A stretch of DNA of 64,000 bases from DATKMK01 sp035541895 (lineage in GTDB: Bacteria; Desulfobacterota; Binatia; HRBIN30; JACQVA1), in contig DATKMK010000079.1 of the NCBI GenBank assembly GCA_035541895.1, positions 1-64,000 of the forward strand. The letters run 5' to 3'. The notes under the pieces were generated by a model. The model worked only from the letters and a program-made list of their open reading frames with translations. It made no database searches and was not told the origin of the DNA. The stretch's first letter is position 1, and each line of letters opens with the position of its first letter. Positions 1 to 8,020 of this stretch are shown in pieces. A program made the position numbers and the translations under genes.

Positions 1-1056
1 TCAGAAGCGGTAACTCACGCCAGCCCGCAGACGGTAGTCGGGCACGATCTGCAGCGACGAGTTGTGCTGCAACACCGGGAGGTCGGCGGCGATCTCGGCG
101 GCGAGCGAGGTACCCCAGGTCAGCGTGAATCCCGGGCCGAGATACAGTGCGGTGATGGCCGTGTCATTGCCCTTGGTACCTTGGAGCGTGTCGTTGCCCT
201 TGGTCTCACCCGAGATCAGAAATTGCGCGCCCACGGTGTATTGGTGCGATAGCAGCACAAACGCGCCCGGGCCGCCGCTCCACAGGAGATCGTTGGCGTA
301 GGTGTAGCCGAACGATCCTTTCGTGCGCAGCATGTACTGCACCGCGCCGCTGACGAATGCCCGCTTCCAACTGCCGAACAATTGCGTTCCGATCACGCCG
401 TCGAACGAGCCGGAGCCGAGCGCCAAGTCATGGCCATGTATGCCGCTCTGCACGCCGTTGACCGTGTGTCGCAAGCGCATCGCCGAACTGATGCTTCCGC
501 AGCCGTATCCGCCGCCGAACACCGGCGGCGGACAACCGGACGACTGGTTCGCGTTCAGCTCCTCTTTGATCCGATGTGAGTTGCCGGTCGGGAATTTGAG
601 CCCGCCGAGCAGCGAGAACCGAATCACGCTGTTCTCAGTGACGTCGCTGTACGCCACGGCGTTGCCGAGCAGCGACATGTCGCCCAGGCCGGTCTCGTCG
701 CCGTCGACGACGCGCTTGTTCGCTTCTTGACGACGATAGGCGCGTCCGATCAGAGGCAAATTGAGTTGCGCACCGAGCCGTGGGGTGAAGGTGTAGCCGG
801 CGAGGAATTGCGTGATGAAACTATTGATGCGCTCACCGGCGGGATTTGTCACCTCGTGACCGTTGTTCTGCAGCGTGCCGTAGAACGTGTACTGTTCGGC
901 GACACCGAGCCGGAAGCCGGTACGGCTCTCGCGCTGCTCGGTGGCGCTGTAGATCGCGCACAGGTCGCACGCGCGCACCGGCACATCGGTCATCGCGATC
1001 GCTAGCAACACCGCGGCGGCTATATGCCGCCATCGGATCGTTTGCCGTGGTGTCAT
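1..1056 (-). CDS. Predicted outer-membrane beta-barrel protein with an N-terminal CxxC
   Basis: This 351-residue protein has a signal peptide (about residues 1-29). The mature protein then begins directly with C30-D-L-C33, a CxxC that could bind a metal or form a disulfide. The rest alternates short amphipathic strands with Gly/Asn turns and ends in an aromatic residue (VSYRF), typical of outer-membrane barrels inserted by BAM. It is the last gene of the leftward copper-type cluster, 22 bp after its neighbour. I know no firm family. Proteins of this look, with CxxC near the mature N-terminus, occur as third partners near MbnP/MbnH pairs, so a copper-related outer-membrane role is inferred. 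The ATG at 1056 has only a weak GGAAAG ribosome site. The gene is complete, with its stop at the window edge. Confidence 0.72.
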   Translation of the reverse strand: MTPRQTIRWRHIAAAVLLAIAMTDVPVRACDLCAIYSATEQRESRTGFRLGVAEQYTFYGTLQNNGHEVTNPAGERINSFITQFLAGYTFTPRLGAQLNLPLIGRAYRRQEANKRVVDGDETGLGDMSLLGNAVAYSDVTENSVIRFSLLGGLKFPTGNSHRIKEELNANQSSGCPPPVFGGGYGCGSISSAMRLRHTVNGVQSGIHGHDLALGSGSFDGVIGTQLFGSWKRAFVSGAVQYMLRTKGSFGYTYANDLLWSGGPGAFVLLSHQYTVGAQFLISGETKGNDTLQGTKGNDTAITALYLGPGFTLTWGTSLAAEIAADLPVLQHNSSLQIVPDYRLRAGVSYRF

Positions 1057-1078
1057 GGTGTCGAGTCTTTCCGTTGAT

Positions 1079-1948
1079 TCATTGGGTGAACAGCCGCTCG
1101 ATGAGGAGAGAGAGATCGAGTTCGTCCACGGTGGCGTCGTCGTTCAAGTCCGCGCCGCACGGGAGCGGTGCCGAGTGTCCCAACAAGTCGACTTCAGTCG
1201 GTATGTCCGCCGCGCTTACGCGTTGATCGCAATTGGCGTCCCCCAACTGCGACGGCGGGCTGGGAGTCGCGGTTGGTGTTGCGGTTGCCGTCGGGGTTGC
1301 AGTCGCGGTGTCGGCCGGAGTCGGCGTCTCGGTCGAAAGAGGCGTCGCCGTGGCGGCGAAGGTCGGCGTCTCGGTTGCGGCAACGGTTTGGGTGAGCGTT
1401 GCGGTCGGCGTAGGGGTGTCGTCCGCCGCGTTCGTAAAGACCAACGTGTAGACCGGTGACGCCGTATACGCGTGCGAGGTGGTTGTGATTTTGAAAGAGA
1501 TAGACCGCGTCCCGGTCGTGCCGACGGGCAGCACCAATTGCCACTGCGGGTGGAAGTGGTCTCCCGCGACGTTGGTGGTGTTGGCGACGAACGCCGACTG
1601 CCCCGCGGCGCTCAGCGTTTTGCTCCCGATCTGTACCGATGCGTCGGGATCGATCGAGACGATTTGCATGCTGAACGGGGTACCCACGGCCAGGGCATAC
1701 AGTGGTATGCTCGAATCATCCATCTGCACCCATTCAATGCCCGGGAACTGGCTATAGTAGAATACGAGGCTCCCGACAGTCGTCAGGGGGGAGACGGGAA
1801 TCGTCTCGGTAAAGTCAAAGCTCAAGCTCAGCGCGCCGGATCCGGGCGCGGTCGAGCCGAGCATCATCTCCGGCCCATGTGCGAACGCGCTTCGCGTCAG
1901 CGCGAGCCAGAGAATCACCGTCGCGCCGATCGCCGCCAGCGTTTTCAT
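1079..1948 (-). CDS. Exported HxHPxW-domain protein with Thr-Pro linker and dockerin-like C-terminus (paralogue 1)
   Basis: This is a 289-residue secreted protein. The signal peptide ends near AFA (residue 23) and the mature protein opens with HGPEMMLGS. Residues 25-175 form a beta-rich domain shared with three neighbouring genes. It contains an SIDP..vqig..tLSAAGQ segment and an H131-F-H133-P-Q-W136 motif that looks like a metal site. A Thr/Pro-rich linker (178-232) leads to a degenerate EF-hand/dockerin-like doublet (GDANCDQRVSAADI, then ADLNDDATVDELDL). The domain recalls surface proteins linked to zinc/copper homeostasis (choice-of-anchor M and all3515-like), but I cannot name the family with certainty. 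The start at 1948 is chosen for its AGAGGGG ribosome site and good signal peptide; an earlier in-frame ATG at 2020 would bury the signal. Confidence 0.8.
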   Translation of the reverse strand: MKTLAAIGATVILWLALTRSAFAHGPEMMLGSTAPGSGALSLSFDFTETIPVSPLTTVGSLVFYYSQFPGIEWVQMDDSSIPLYALAVGTPFSMQIVSIDPDASVQIGSKTLSAAGQSAFVANTTNVAGDHFHPQWQLVLPVGTTGTRSISFKITTTSHAYTASPVYTLVFTNAADDTPTPTATLTQTVAATETPTFAATATPLSTETPTPADTATATPTATATPTATPSPPSQLGDANCDQRVSAADIPTEVDLLGHSAPLPCGADLNDDATVDELDLSLLIERLFTQ

Positions 1949-1966
1949 GCGATGCCCCTCTGAAGC

Positions 1967-1992
1967 TGGGGCTTCTCGATTGAGAAGCCCCA
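1967..1992 (-). terminator. Perfect intercistronic hairpin
   Basis: An 11-bp perfect inverted repeat (arms 1967-1977 and 1982-1992, loop GATT) lies between paralogue 2 and paralogue 1. There is no T-run after it in the leftward direction, and it sits about 20 nt upstream of the next start. It may be an attenuator, an RNA-processing or stabilising site, or a protein-binding palindrome rather than a simple terminator. Confidence 0.4.
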
Positions 1993-2016
1993 CGCCTCGG
2001 TTGCGGTTTGTCCTCT

Positions 2017-3243
2017 TCACTCAGCGGCGGTCGAGTAGAGACACGGAAAGTAGTTGTCGAGCGTCAGGCCCCCCGGCTGGGGGAGGCCGCTTTGCGTCGC
2101 GCGGGCGGTGTACTCTTCGAGATCATCCAACGCGCCGCCGTACGCCGCCGCCGCTTGTTCCTCGGCTCGACAGCCGGCAAGCCCGAGCACCTGGAGGATG
2201 GCGTTGTCGTCGAGGTCGTCCGTTGCGGAAGTCGGGATCGTCTTCCCGTCGGCGGCGGGTGCGCCCGGGGTGCCGCACTTCTTTTGGATCTCAGCCATGG
2301 CTTTGGTGTGGGCCATAACGATCTTGCCCAGCATCGTCTGAGTGTCCGCGCCCTTCGGTGTAACGCTGTCGGCGCAGGCCTTCTCCGCCGCGGTTTGCGC
2401 TCCGGCCACCGACTTTGCCAGTGCCGCTGCCTTCTTGGGGTCGCCCGGCGGAGTCACGTCGGAATACGCGACGTACACCTGGATCTTGTCCAGGCACGGA
2501 CGCAGCGCGTTCAGCTTCTGGTTGATGTAGTTTTGCACCTGTTGGCCGACCTTCTGCTGGCACGCGACGCTCTTGGATGCATAGGCGCCGGTGTCGTAGT
2601 CGAAGTGCGGCAGCGGTCCATTCGACAGCTTCAGGGTGTAGATGGGCGATGCGGTGTAGGAGCCCGAGGTGGTGGTGAGTTTGAACGAGACCCGCCCCTC
2701 GCCGTACTGCACGTTGCCGCTGTCGTCGAGCGACAGCGTGAGCGAAAATGTCGGATGGATGTGCGGGTCGGGATTCTCGGTCCCGCTCGGGTTGAGTGTC
2801 TGCCCGGAACCGGAGCCGACCACTCCCAATGTCGCGGTGTCGCGCACGCTGCGCAACGTACACGGACTCATGGTGGTGCAGGTCGTCGTGCCGTCGTCAT
2901 TGACGATTTGGATCGCGACCCCATCGTCGATGGCGGTGATTTCCACCGTCACGTCGGTCCCGCTCGCTAACACATACGACGGTTCGGCGAGATCGACCGT
3001 CTGGCGCAGCGTGATCGACGGCTCCTGGCCGGTGAACAGCGCTGAGCTGTTGGGTGTTCCTGGCGTGCTCAGGGGGAAGGCCAGGCTCAACGTCGAGACG
3101 CTGGTGAACTCGTAGTCCAACTTCAACGATCCACCGCCCGAGGCGGTTGATCCCAGCAACATGTTGAAGGCTCCGTGCGCGTGCGCGCGCGTCGGAGCGA
3201 GCGCAACGCCTACGGCAATAACAAACAGTGTGAATCGCTTCAT
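2017..3243 (-). CDS. Exported HxHPxW-domain protein with Cys-containing helical C-terminus (paralogue 2)
   Basis: This is a 408-residue secreted protein with a signal peptide ending near RAHA (22) and a mature start HGAFNMLLGS, matching paralogue 1. Residues 23-210 carry the shared beta domain with H161-I-H163-P-T-F in place of HxHPxW, then FKLTTTSGSYTASPIYTL, almost identical to paralogue 1. A second domain (about 220-400) is alpha-helical with Cys at 228, 250, 290, 323, 358 and 401. This resembles helical Cys-spaced domains common in secreted proteins of the same bacterial group. The ATG at 3243 is preceded by GGAGGG at good spacing. The role is unknown; the histidine motif and the operon suggest periplasmic or surface metal binding. 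Confidence 0.8.
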   Translation of the reverse strand: MKRFTLFVIAVGVALAPTRAHAHGAFNMLLGSTASGGGSLKLDYEFTSVSTLSLAFPLSTPGTPNSSALFTGQEPSITLRQTVDLAEPSYVLASGTDVTVEITAIDDGVAIQIVNDDGTTTCTTMSPCTLRSVRDTATLGVVGSGSGQTLNPSGTENPDPHIHPTFSLTLSLDDSGNVQYGEGRVSFKLTTTSGSYTASPIYTLKLSNGPLPHFDYDTGAYASKSVACQQKVGQQVQNYINQKLNALRPCLDKIQVYVAYSDVTPPGDPKKAAALAKSVAGAQTAAEKACADSVTPKGADTQTMLGKIVMAHTKAMAEIQKKCGTPGAPAADGKTIPTSATDDLDDNAILQVLGLAGCRAEEQAAAAYGGALDDLEEYTARATQSGLPQPGGLTLDNYFPCLYSTAAE

Positions 3244-3262
3244 TGCAAAACCCTCCATCTAC

Positions 3263-3286
3263 GGGCACCGCACGAGTGCAGTGCCC
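3263..3286 (-). terminator. Nested hairpin upstream of paralogue 2
   Basis: GGGCAC (3263-3268) pairs with GTGCCC (3281-3286), and an inner GCA/TGC pairing continues the stem. It lies between the upstream Cys/His-rich gene and the ribosome site of paralogue 2, so it may terminate or modulate transcription within the operon. No T-tract is visible. Confidence 0.35.
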
Positions 3287-3379
3287 TTGCTCGATTGCGA
3301 ACCGACACCTCCACCGTCGTCTCGACCGCGACGCCGTGCGCACGGTCGGAGGGGGAGGCAGTTATGCTAAGTGTGGCGG

Positions 3380-3775
3380 CTACGCGTCGAGCGGTGGTGG
3401 GTGAAACGGCGGGTCCAGTGCGATTCGCTTGACGAACCGTTGGGGTTCAATCGGCGCCCTAGAGCGCAAGACTAGATCCGACGAAGCGAGCAGAACGGGC
3501 AAGAGCGCGGGATCATCCCCGTGAACGGCATTGGTGGTCGCATGCTGGCAACCGGGCGCACACAGCCCGCTGGCGGTGGATCGATGATGCGGGCAGCCGG
3601 CGCCGGTTGCTCCATGGCAGCCGCGCTTCTGGTTGTGCGCCGGGCAGGTTGTCGGGCAGCCGTCACCCCACTGCGCGGCCAGCGCCGTCCACGCGTTGGT
3701 CGCACTCAGCAGACACAGCACCGCCATGACGATGCTGAGCAGTTGACGGCGGGATGGCGTGCGGCGCAACGACAC
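3380..3775 (-). CDS. Small exported Cys/His-rich protein (putative metal binding), copy A
   Basis: This is about 131 residues, with a hydrophobic export or anchor segment (about 11-36) followed by a Cys/His cluster: C40-P-T-T-C44-P-A-H47, then GCH, CPHH, C72 and PGCQH. The C-terminus is Pro-rich (HPPPLDA). It is clearly related in layout to the gene at 9646-10026 (C..CPxxCPxH, CH, PGCxH, PPP tail). The GTG at 3775 is chosen because GAGG lies six bases upstream; a TTG two codons earlier is possible. It follows paralogue 3 by 12 bp. I know no named family. The residue pattern suggests binding of Cu(I) or another soft metal in the periplasm; this is inference. Confidence 0.65.
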   Translation of the reverse strand: MSLRRTPSRRQLLSIVMAVLCLLSATNAWTALAAQWGDGCPTTCPAHNQKRGCHGATGAGCPHHRSTASGLCAPGCQHATTNAVHGDDPALLPVLLASSDLVLRSRAPIEPQRFVKRIALDPPFHPPPLDA

Positions 3776-3787
3776 GAGCAACCTCGT

Positions 3788-4933
3788 TCAGGGGTTGGCG
3801 CCTTGCAGGATCCAGTCGCGAACCAATTGGATCTGATCGGCACTCAGCGGCGGCAAGCCGGACGGCATGCGGCTGCCCTGACCGAGTGGCGGCCCGGTGA
3901 GCTTCACAACCAGGAAACTGTTGGTCGGATCGCCGGGAGCCACGCGTAGCAGGTTGGATTCGACCGACTGGACATCGACGAGATTGGCGTACGCGGCGCC
4001 TTCGCTGAGGTCGAGGTTTTCATTGTGACTCGCCGCGTCGTGACAAAATTGCGTGGCGCACGTCGAATTAAAGATCTCACTCTGCAACTGGTCGAACGTC
4101 ACCGCCACCGGCGTCGGGGTTGCGCTCGGACAGCCGTTGAGGCTGGCATCGACGGCCTGCACCAACTCATTCACACTGACCTTCATATCGCCGTCCGCGT
4201 CGCACGCGGAGCAGGTGGAAACCTCCGCGTTGCCGAGCGCGATGTTGACGCAGGTCACCAACTCGTCGACCGATACTAGATTGTTGCCGTCGCAATCACC
4301 GGTGCAGCCGCCCGCCGGCCCCACCGTCGGCGTCGGCGTGGGTGTCGGCGTGGCGTCGACCGGTTGAATGTTGGTGATGGTCTGCGCGTACTCCTGCGAG
4401 TCACTATATCCGGCGGACGTTGTGGTCAGCTTGTACGCGACGTGGTAGTTGCCGAACTGACCCTGCGCAACCTGGATCTTCCAGACCGGATGCACATGAA
4501 TGGTCGGCATCGTCCCGAGCAGCTCGCTGTCGCCCGCTTTGGTGAGATTGACGCCGTTGACGTTCATGGTGAAGCCTGCGTCGATCGAGACAATCTCGAT
4601 GGTCACGTTGGTCCCGTCGACGAGCCGGAAGAGATCGGTCGCCGGTGGCGTGTCGTCTGGCGGGGCCATGAAGCCGGGATCGTTGTTGGTATACAGACAC
4701 TGCCCGCCGGCGCACAGACTCAGATACGTCTGCACCGGTTTGTTGTAGTCCCAATAGACGGTCAACGCCCCGCCACCGTTGTTAGTCGACCAAATCTCCA
4801 TGCACGCGGTCCCGGTGCAGGCGAGGGTCACCCGCCGACTCAGGAGGACGACGGCGACGACGATCGTCAGCAGTCGCAGGGAGCGTGCGACGCCGCACGC
4901 CCGGTCAACCGAACTCACTGCTTGCGATGCCAT
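3788..4933 (-). CDS. HxHPxW-domain protein with EF-hand doublet and CX4CH cytochrome-like module (paralogue 3)
   Basis: This is a 381-residue exported protein with a membrane or signal segment at about 18-38. Residues 45-190 are the shared beta domain, including IEIVSIDAGF and H146-V-H148-P-V-W151. A Thr-Pro linker precedes two EF-hand/dockerin-like repeats (about 209-268: GDCDGNNLVSVDELV, then ACDADGDMKVSVNELV). The C-terminal 110 residues form a cytochrome-like module with C292-ATQF-C297-H298 (CX4CH), RMPSGLPPLS and a WILQGA ending. The same module occurs in the copper monooxygenase homologue at 10105. The start at 4933 lies just beyond the stop of the upstream gene (8-bp gap). An upstream extension in this frame is only a shadow of the neighbouring gene. 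Confidence 0.8.
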   Translation of the reverse strand: MASQAVSSVDRACGVARSLRLLTIVVAVVLLSRRVTLACTGTACMEIWSTNNGGGALTVYWDYNKPVQTYLSLCAGGQCLYTNNDPGFMAPPDDTPPATDLFRLVDGTNVTIEIVSIDAGFTMNVNGVNLTKAGDSELLGTMPTIHVHPVWKIQVAQGQFGNYHVAYKLTTTSAGYSDSQEYAQTITNIQPVDATPTPTPTPTVGPAGGCTGDCDGNNLVSVDELVTCVNIALGNAEVSTCSACDADGDMKVSVNELVQAVDASLNGCPSATPTPVAVTFDQLQSEIFNSTCATQFCHDAASHNENLDLSEGAAYANLVDVQSVESNLLRVAPGDPTNSFLVVKLTGPPLGQGSRMPSGLPPLSADQIQLVRDWILQGANP

Positions 4934-4941
4934 AACCACGT

Positions 4942-5661
4942 TCAATCGTCGTCGGGCGGCGGCGCAGATCCGCTGGAGGCTTCGACCGATTCGGTGAACT
5001 CCGCTGAATCGGTGAATCCCGCCGTCGTCGTGGTGAGTTTCAACGTGACATCGTGCGTGCCGCCGATCGGCGCTCCGCCCGGCAGCGTCAACTGCCACTG
5101 TAGATCGGCGTGAATGCCGGGAGTTGTGCCCAACTCGATCGACTGGCCCGCCGCGCTCAGCGTCCCGTCCTCGAAGATCAAGCTGAGCGCCGGATCGATG
5201 GCGATCACTTGCAAGCTGACGGTGACGCCGTCGGGCAGGGCGAACAACGTACTCGTCGCCTCGTCCGTCGTCGCTTCCTTGAAGCCTGGATCGCCGCCGC
5301 TGTAGACCAACGTACCGCCGTCGCAGGCATCGCCGGTGCCGCCGAGACAAGCGCTGAAATACGCCGGAATCAAGGGAACCGGGTCGATCGTCAGCGCACC
5401 CGAGCCGTCGGCGGTCGAGCCGAAGAGATTCTCCTGACCCGCGATTTCGGGCAGCGGCGTCGGGGTGGCCGTCGGGCCGGTCGTCGCCGTCGCGGTTGGT
5501 GTCGCCGATTTGGTCGCCGTGCTGGTCGCGGTCGCGGTTGCGGTGGGTGCCGGCGGTGAGTTGTCGTTGTCGTCGCATCCAATGCCCGCGAGGATCACTA
5601 CGAGTGCGCAGGCCGCAAGCCCAACCCGATGCGGAACCGATCGATCATCGTGTCGTCTCAT
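4942..5661 (-). CDS. HxHPxW-domain lipoprotein (paralogue 4)
   Basis: This is a 239-residue lipoprotein. The signal peptide ends in LAGIGC, with lipobox Cys29, followed by DDNDN and an Ala/Thr/Pro linker (35-70). Residues 72-228 carry the domain shared with the other three paralogues: NLFGSTADGSGAL, VIAIDPALS, TLSAAGQ, and H184-A-D-L-Q-W189 in place of HxHPxW. The second histidine and the proline are missing here, so metal binding may differ. It ends in an acidic PPPDDD tail. The start ATG overlaps the mbnH stop (ATGA) and has a strong AGGAGGG site, so translation is probably coupled to mbnH. The Asp residues after the lipid Cys may favour inner-membrane retention. Confidence 0.8.
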   Translation of the reverse strand: MRRHDDRSVPHRVGLAACALVVILAGIGCDDNDNSPPAPTATATATSTATKSATPTATATTGPTATPTPLPEIAGQENLFGSTADGSGALTIDPVPLIPAYFSACLGGTGDACDGGTLVYSGGDPGFKEATTDEATSTLFALPDGVTVSLQVIAIDPALSLIFEDGTLSAAGQSIELGTTPGIHADLQWQLTLPGGAPIGGTHDVTLKLTTTTAGFTDSAEFTESVEASSGSAPPPDDD

Positions 5662-7049
5662 TCGTTCCCTCCTGTTGTGGCCGAAGCTGTTGTCGCCGGA
5701 CAACCGCCCAGCGCGTGATTGACGACGGCGACCAATTCGTCCACCGTTACCAAGCCATCGCCGTCCGCATCCGCGGTCACACATTCGGCGAGGGTCGCGG
5801 TACCGAGGGCGACGTTGACGCTGGTCACCAATTCATTGACGCTCACCGACCCACTGAGATCGCAGTCGCCGCCGCAGAACTGTCCGGTGAACGGATTGCT
5901 GAACTGCGGGCTGGTCACGAAGTCATGATCGGTGAGGCTCTTGAGAAAGTTTATGAAATCTTCGCGTTCGGCCGCGGTCGCGCTGAAGCCGTGAACAAAT
6001 CCGTTCTTGAACGGATTTTTGCTGCCGTCGCCGGCATACGGGCCATCGGTGATGGTGCGCCCGCCGGCGGCGTAGTGATCGAGAACGTCGTCGAGCGTCG
6101 CGACGCTGCCGTCGTGCATGTACGGCGCGGTCAGTTCGATGTTGCGCAGCGTCGGGGCCTTGAACGCTCCCATGTCGGTCGGGACGTGCGAGATCGCATA
6201 CACGCCGGTGTTGTTGGGCGGATAGGCGCCCGTGCCGCCGATGTTGTAGAGGCCGTTGTTCTGGAACGAGGTTTCGTCGATCGGCTTGCCGGCGAATGTC
6301 ACCGAGATCGCGAAGTCGAACCCGTTGTGGCAGTGGAAGCAATCGAACCGCTCGGTGAACAACAGACGCGCGCCGCGTTGCGCGGATTCGGAAAGCGCGG
6401 TGTCGTCCAATCCTTGGACGAAGCGATCATACGGCGCGCCGCCGGAGATCAGCGTGCGGACGAACGACGCGAGCGCGTACGTGATCGTCTTCACCGAGAT
6501 CGTCTCCGACTCGTCCGGAAACGCCTCCGCAAACATGCGCCGATAGCGCGCGCTCGACTGGAAGCGATCGACCAACTCGGTCTCCATGCCGCCGAGTCCG
6601 AGTTCGACCGGGTTGTCGCCGAACATCGGAATCAAGACCTGTTGTTCGAGCGTGAGCAAGAGCGGATTCGCCCACGCCAGACTGGCGGCATACGCCACGT
6701 TGGCGAGACTCATCGAGCCCCGCGGATGCATTTGGCCCGTCGAGCCGACGGCTTGCGGCAAGCCGTCGGTGAACGCCAGCTCCTGCTTGTGACACGACGC
6801 GCACGCGTAGGTCTGATTGCCCGACATGCGCGTGTCGTAGAAGACGAATCGCCCGAGCGCGACCTTCTCGACGGTGATCGGATTGTCGTCGGGCACCTTC
6901 GGCGTCGGGAACCCGATGGGCAGGTTCCATTTGTACTCCGTCGCCACGCCGCGGTGCGCGTTGACGCATACGAATCCCAGCGCCAGCACGCCGGCGATTG
7001 CCAGTCTGGCGAGACCAGATCGGGTGCGCGTGTGCATGGTGACGCCCAT
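5658..7049 (-). CDS. mbnH: MbnH-family di-haem enzyme with C-terminal EF-hand doublet
   Basis: This is a 463-residue periplasmic di-haem protein of the MauG/CCP superfamily, MbnH (MXAN_0977-like) branch. MbnH homologues oxidise a tryptophan of the partner MbnP to kynurenine, creating a Cu(I) site. The signal peptide covers about residues 10-36. The family N-terminus follows (WNLPIGFPTPKVP, then GRFVFYDTRMS). Haem motifs are C83-ASC-H87 and C237-FHC-H241, and the superfamily motif FKAPTLRN...APYMHDGS lies at 296-315. Unusually, residues 391-450 add two EF-hand/dockerin-like repeats. The ATG at 7049 overlaps the mbnP stop (TGATG), showing translational coupling; an ATG four codons later (7037) is the alternative. 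No strong ribosome site is visible. Confidence 0.93.
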   Translation of the reverse strand: MGVTMHTRTRSGLARLAIAGVLALGFVCVNAHRGVATEYKWNLPIGFPTPKVPDDNPITVEKVALGRFVFYDTRMSGNQTYACASCHKQELAFTDGLPQAVGSTGQMHPRGSMSLANVAYAASLAWANPLLLTLEQQVLIPMFGDNPVELGLGGMETELVDRFQSSARYRRMFAEAFPDESETISVKTITYALASFVRTLISGGAPYDRFVQGLDDTALSESAQRGARLLFTERFDCFHCHNGFDFAISVTFAGKPIDETSFQNNGLYNIGGTGAYPPNNTGVYAISHVPTDMGAFKAPTLRNIELTAPYMHDGSVATLDDVLDHYAAGGRTITDGPYAGDGSKNPFKNGFVHGFSATAAEREDFINFLKSLTDHDFVTSPQFSNPFTGQFCGGDCDLSGSVSVNELVTSVNVALGTATLAECVTADADGDGLVTVDELVAVVNHALGGCPATTASATTGGNE

Positions 7050-8017
7050 CACTCGACGCGGAAGAACGTTTGCGTCGACGGACTCGGCGAGCCGTCGTCG
7101 AAGTGCAATCCGAGGTTCTCGAAGATTGCTGCGCAGTCGGCGTCGTCCGGATCCGATTGGCACCCGGGCGAGGTGTTGGCGGCGTTCGCGGTCACATCCG
7201 AGTTGGCCAGCAGCGCACCGAGGTCGGCGACGATCACATTGCGGGCGGGATCGAAGTGATACAGCGTGATCTCGGCGCGATTCGGACGACTGCACCCGGC
7301 GATCACGCCCGGCTGCGAACCATACACGCAGCCGGTGCTGCCGAGATGAACGAAGAACGCGTCGAACGCCGCGTCGAAGCCGTCGATGCGCAAGAACCGG
7401 TAGCCGTCCTGCCATCCCCAGAACATGCCGCTGAGGTTGAGCGGTGATGGTGCCGTCGCTTCGTCGCGGTGGTTGCGGCTGAACGGCACTCCGAGTGTGA
7501 AGCGCACTCCGGTGTAGGTACCGGCTTGCACCAAGCCGTTGACGACGGTGTTGGTCACGGTGGTGCCCTGGCTGCACGGCGGCACCTTGTTCTCGAAGTC
7601 GAGCAAGACCAGGTTATCGAGCTGCCATACGCCGTCGGGCACTAGCCGCAGCGGCACATCCTCGCCCGCGGCCGTGAGTAGCCGAATGTTGTAGATGTAG
7701 AAGCGAAAATCCGACGGACTGAAATCCACCGCGCTGCTGCCGACACCGTGGTACGTGGTACCGCAGGCGAACGGCTGATCGCCGACGTTGGCGCGAAACT
7801 GCAACGTGATTGGCGACAGCGTACAGCCGTCGAGACCATTGTTGACCGCGCTGACGAGTTCATCGACGGTCACGCGGCCGTCGTCGTTGGCGTCGCCGAC
7901 GCACTGCCCGTTGACGTCGACTCCATCATCCGCACGAGCGGGCGCCGTGCCGATCATGGCGATGATAAGGAGGCCGCCGAGCAATCGTCCAAGGCAAGAG
8001 ATCAGCGATCGCGCCAT
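7049..8017 (-). CDS. mbnP: MbnP-family four-Cys copper-binding protein with N-terminal EF-hand motif
   Basis: This is a 322-residue exported protein of the metallo-mystery-pair four-Cys (MbnP) family. The signal peptide ends near ARAD (30). Family features from residue 70 on include LQFRANVG, FACG, SDFRFYIYNIRLL, the Trp-rich core M198-F-W-G-W-Q-D-G-Y-R-F208, and Cys 85, 148, 230 and 242, plus C286 and C295. A tryptophan in the WGW region is the expected substrate for conversion to kynurenine by MbnH; which one is not decidable here. Before the core lies a single EF-hand-like repeat (GDANDDGRVTVDELV, 41-55), not usual for the family. The start at 8017 has AGGAG at seven bases. It is directly coupled to mbnH. 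Confidence 0.93.
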   Translation of the reverse strand: MARSLISCLGRLLGGLLIIAMIGTAPARADDGVDVNGQCVGDANDDGRVTVDELVSAVNNGLDGCTLSPITLQFRANVGDQPFACGTTYHGVGSSAVDFSPSDFRFYIYNIRLLTAAGEDVPLRLVPDGVWQLDNLVLLDFENKVPPCSQGTTVTNTVVNGLVQAGTYTGVRFTLGVPFSRNHRDEATAPSPLNLSGMFWGWQDGYRFLRIDGFDAAFDAFFVHLGSTGCVYGSQPGVIAGCSRPNRAEITLYHFDPARNVIVADLGALLANSDVTANAANTSPGCQSDPDDADCAAIFENLGLHFDDGSPSPSTQTFFRVE

Positions 8018-8020
8018 GCC

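Noticed and set aside
5496..7259. 587-residue rightward open frame
   Set aside because: It lies opposite mbnH and paralogue 4, which have haem motifs and coupled starts; the antisense peptide shows no family features.
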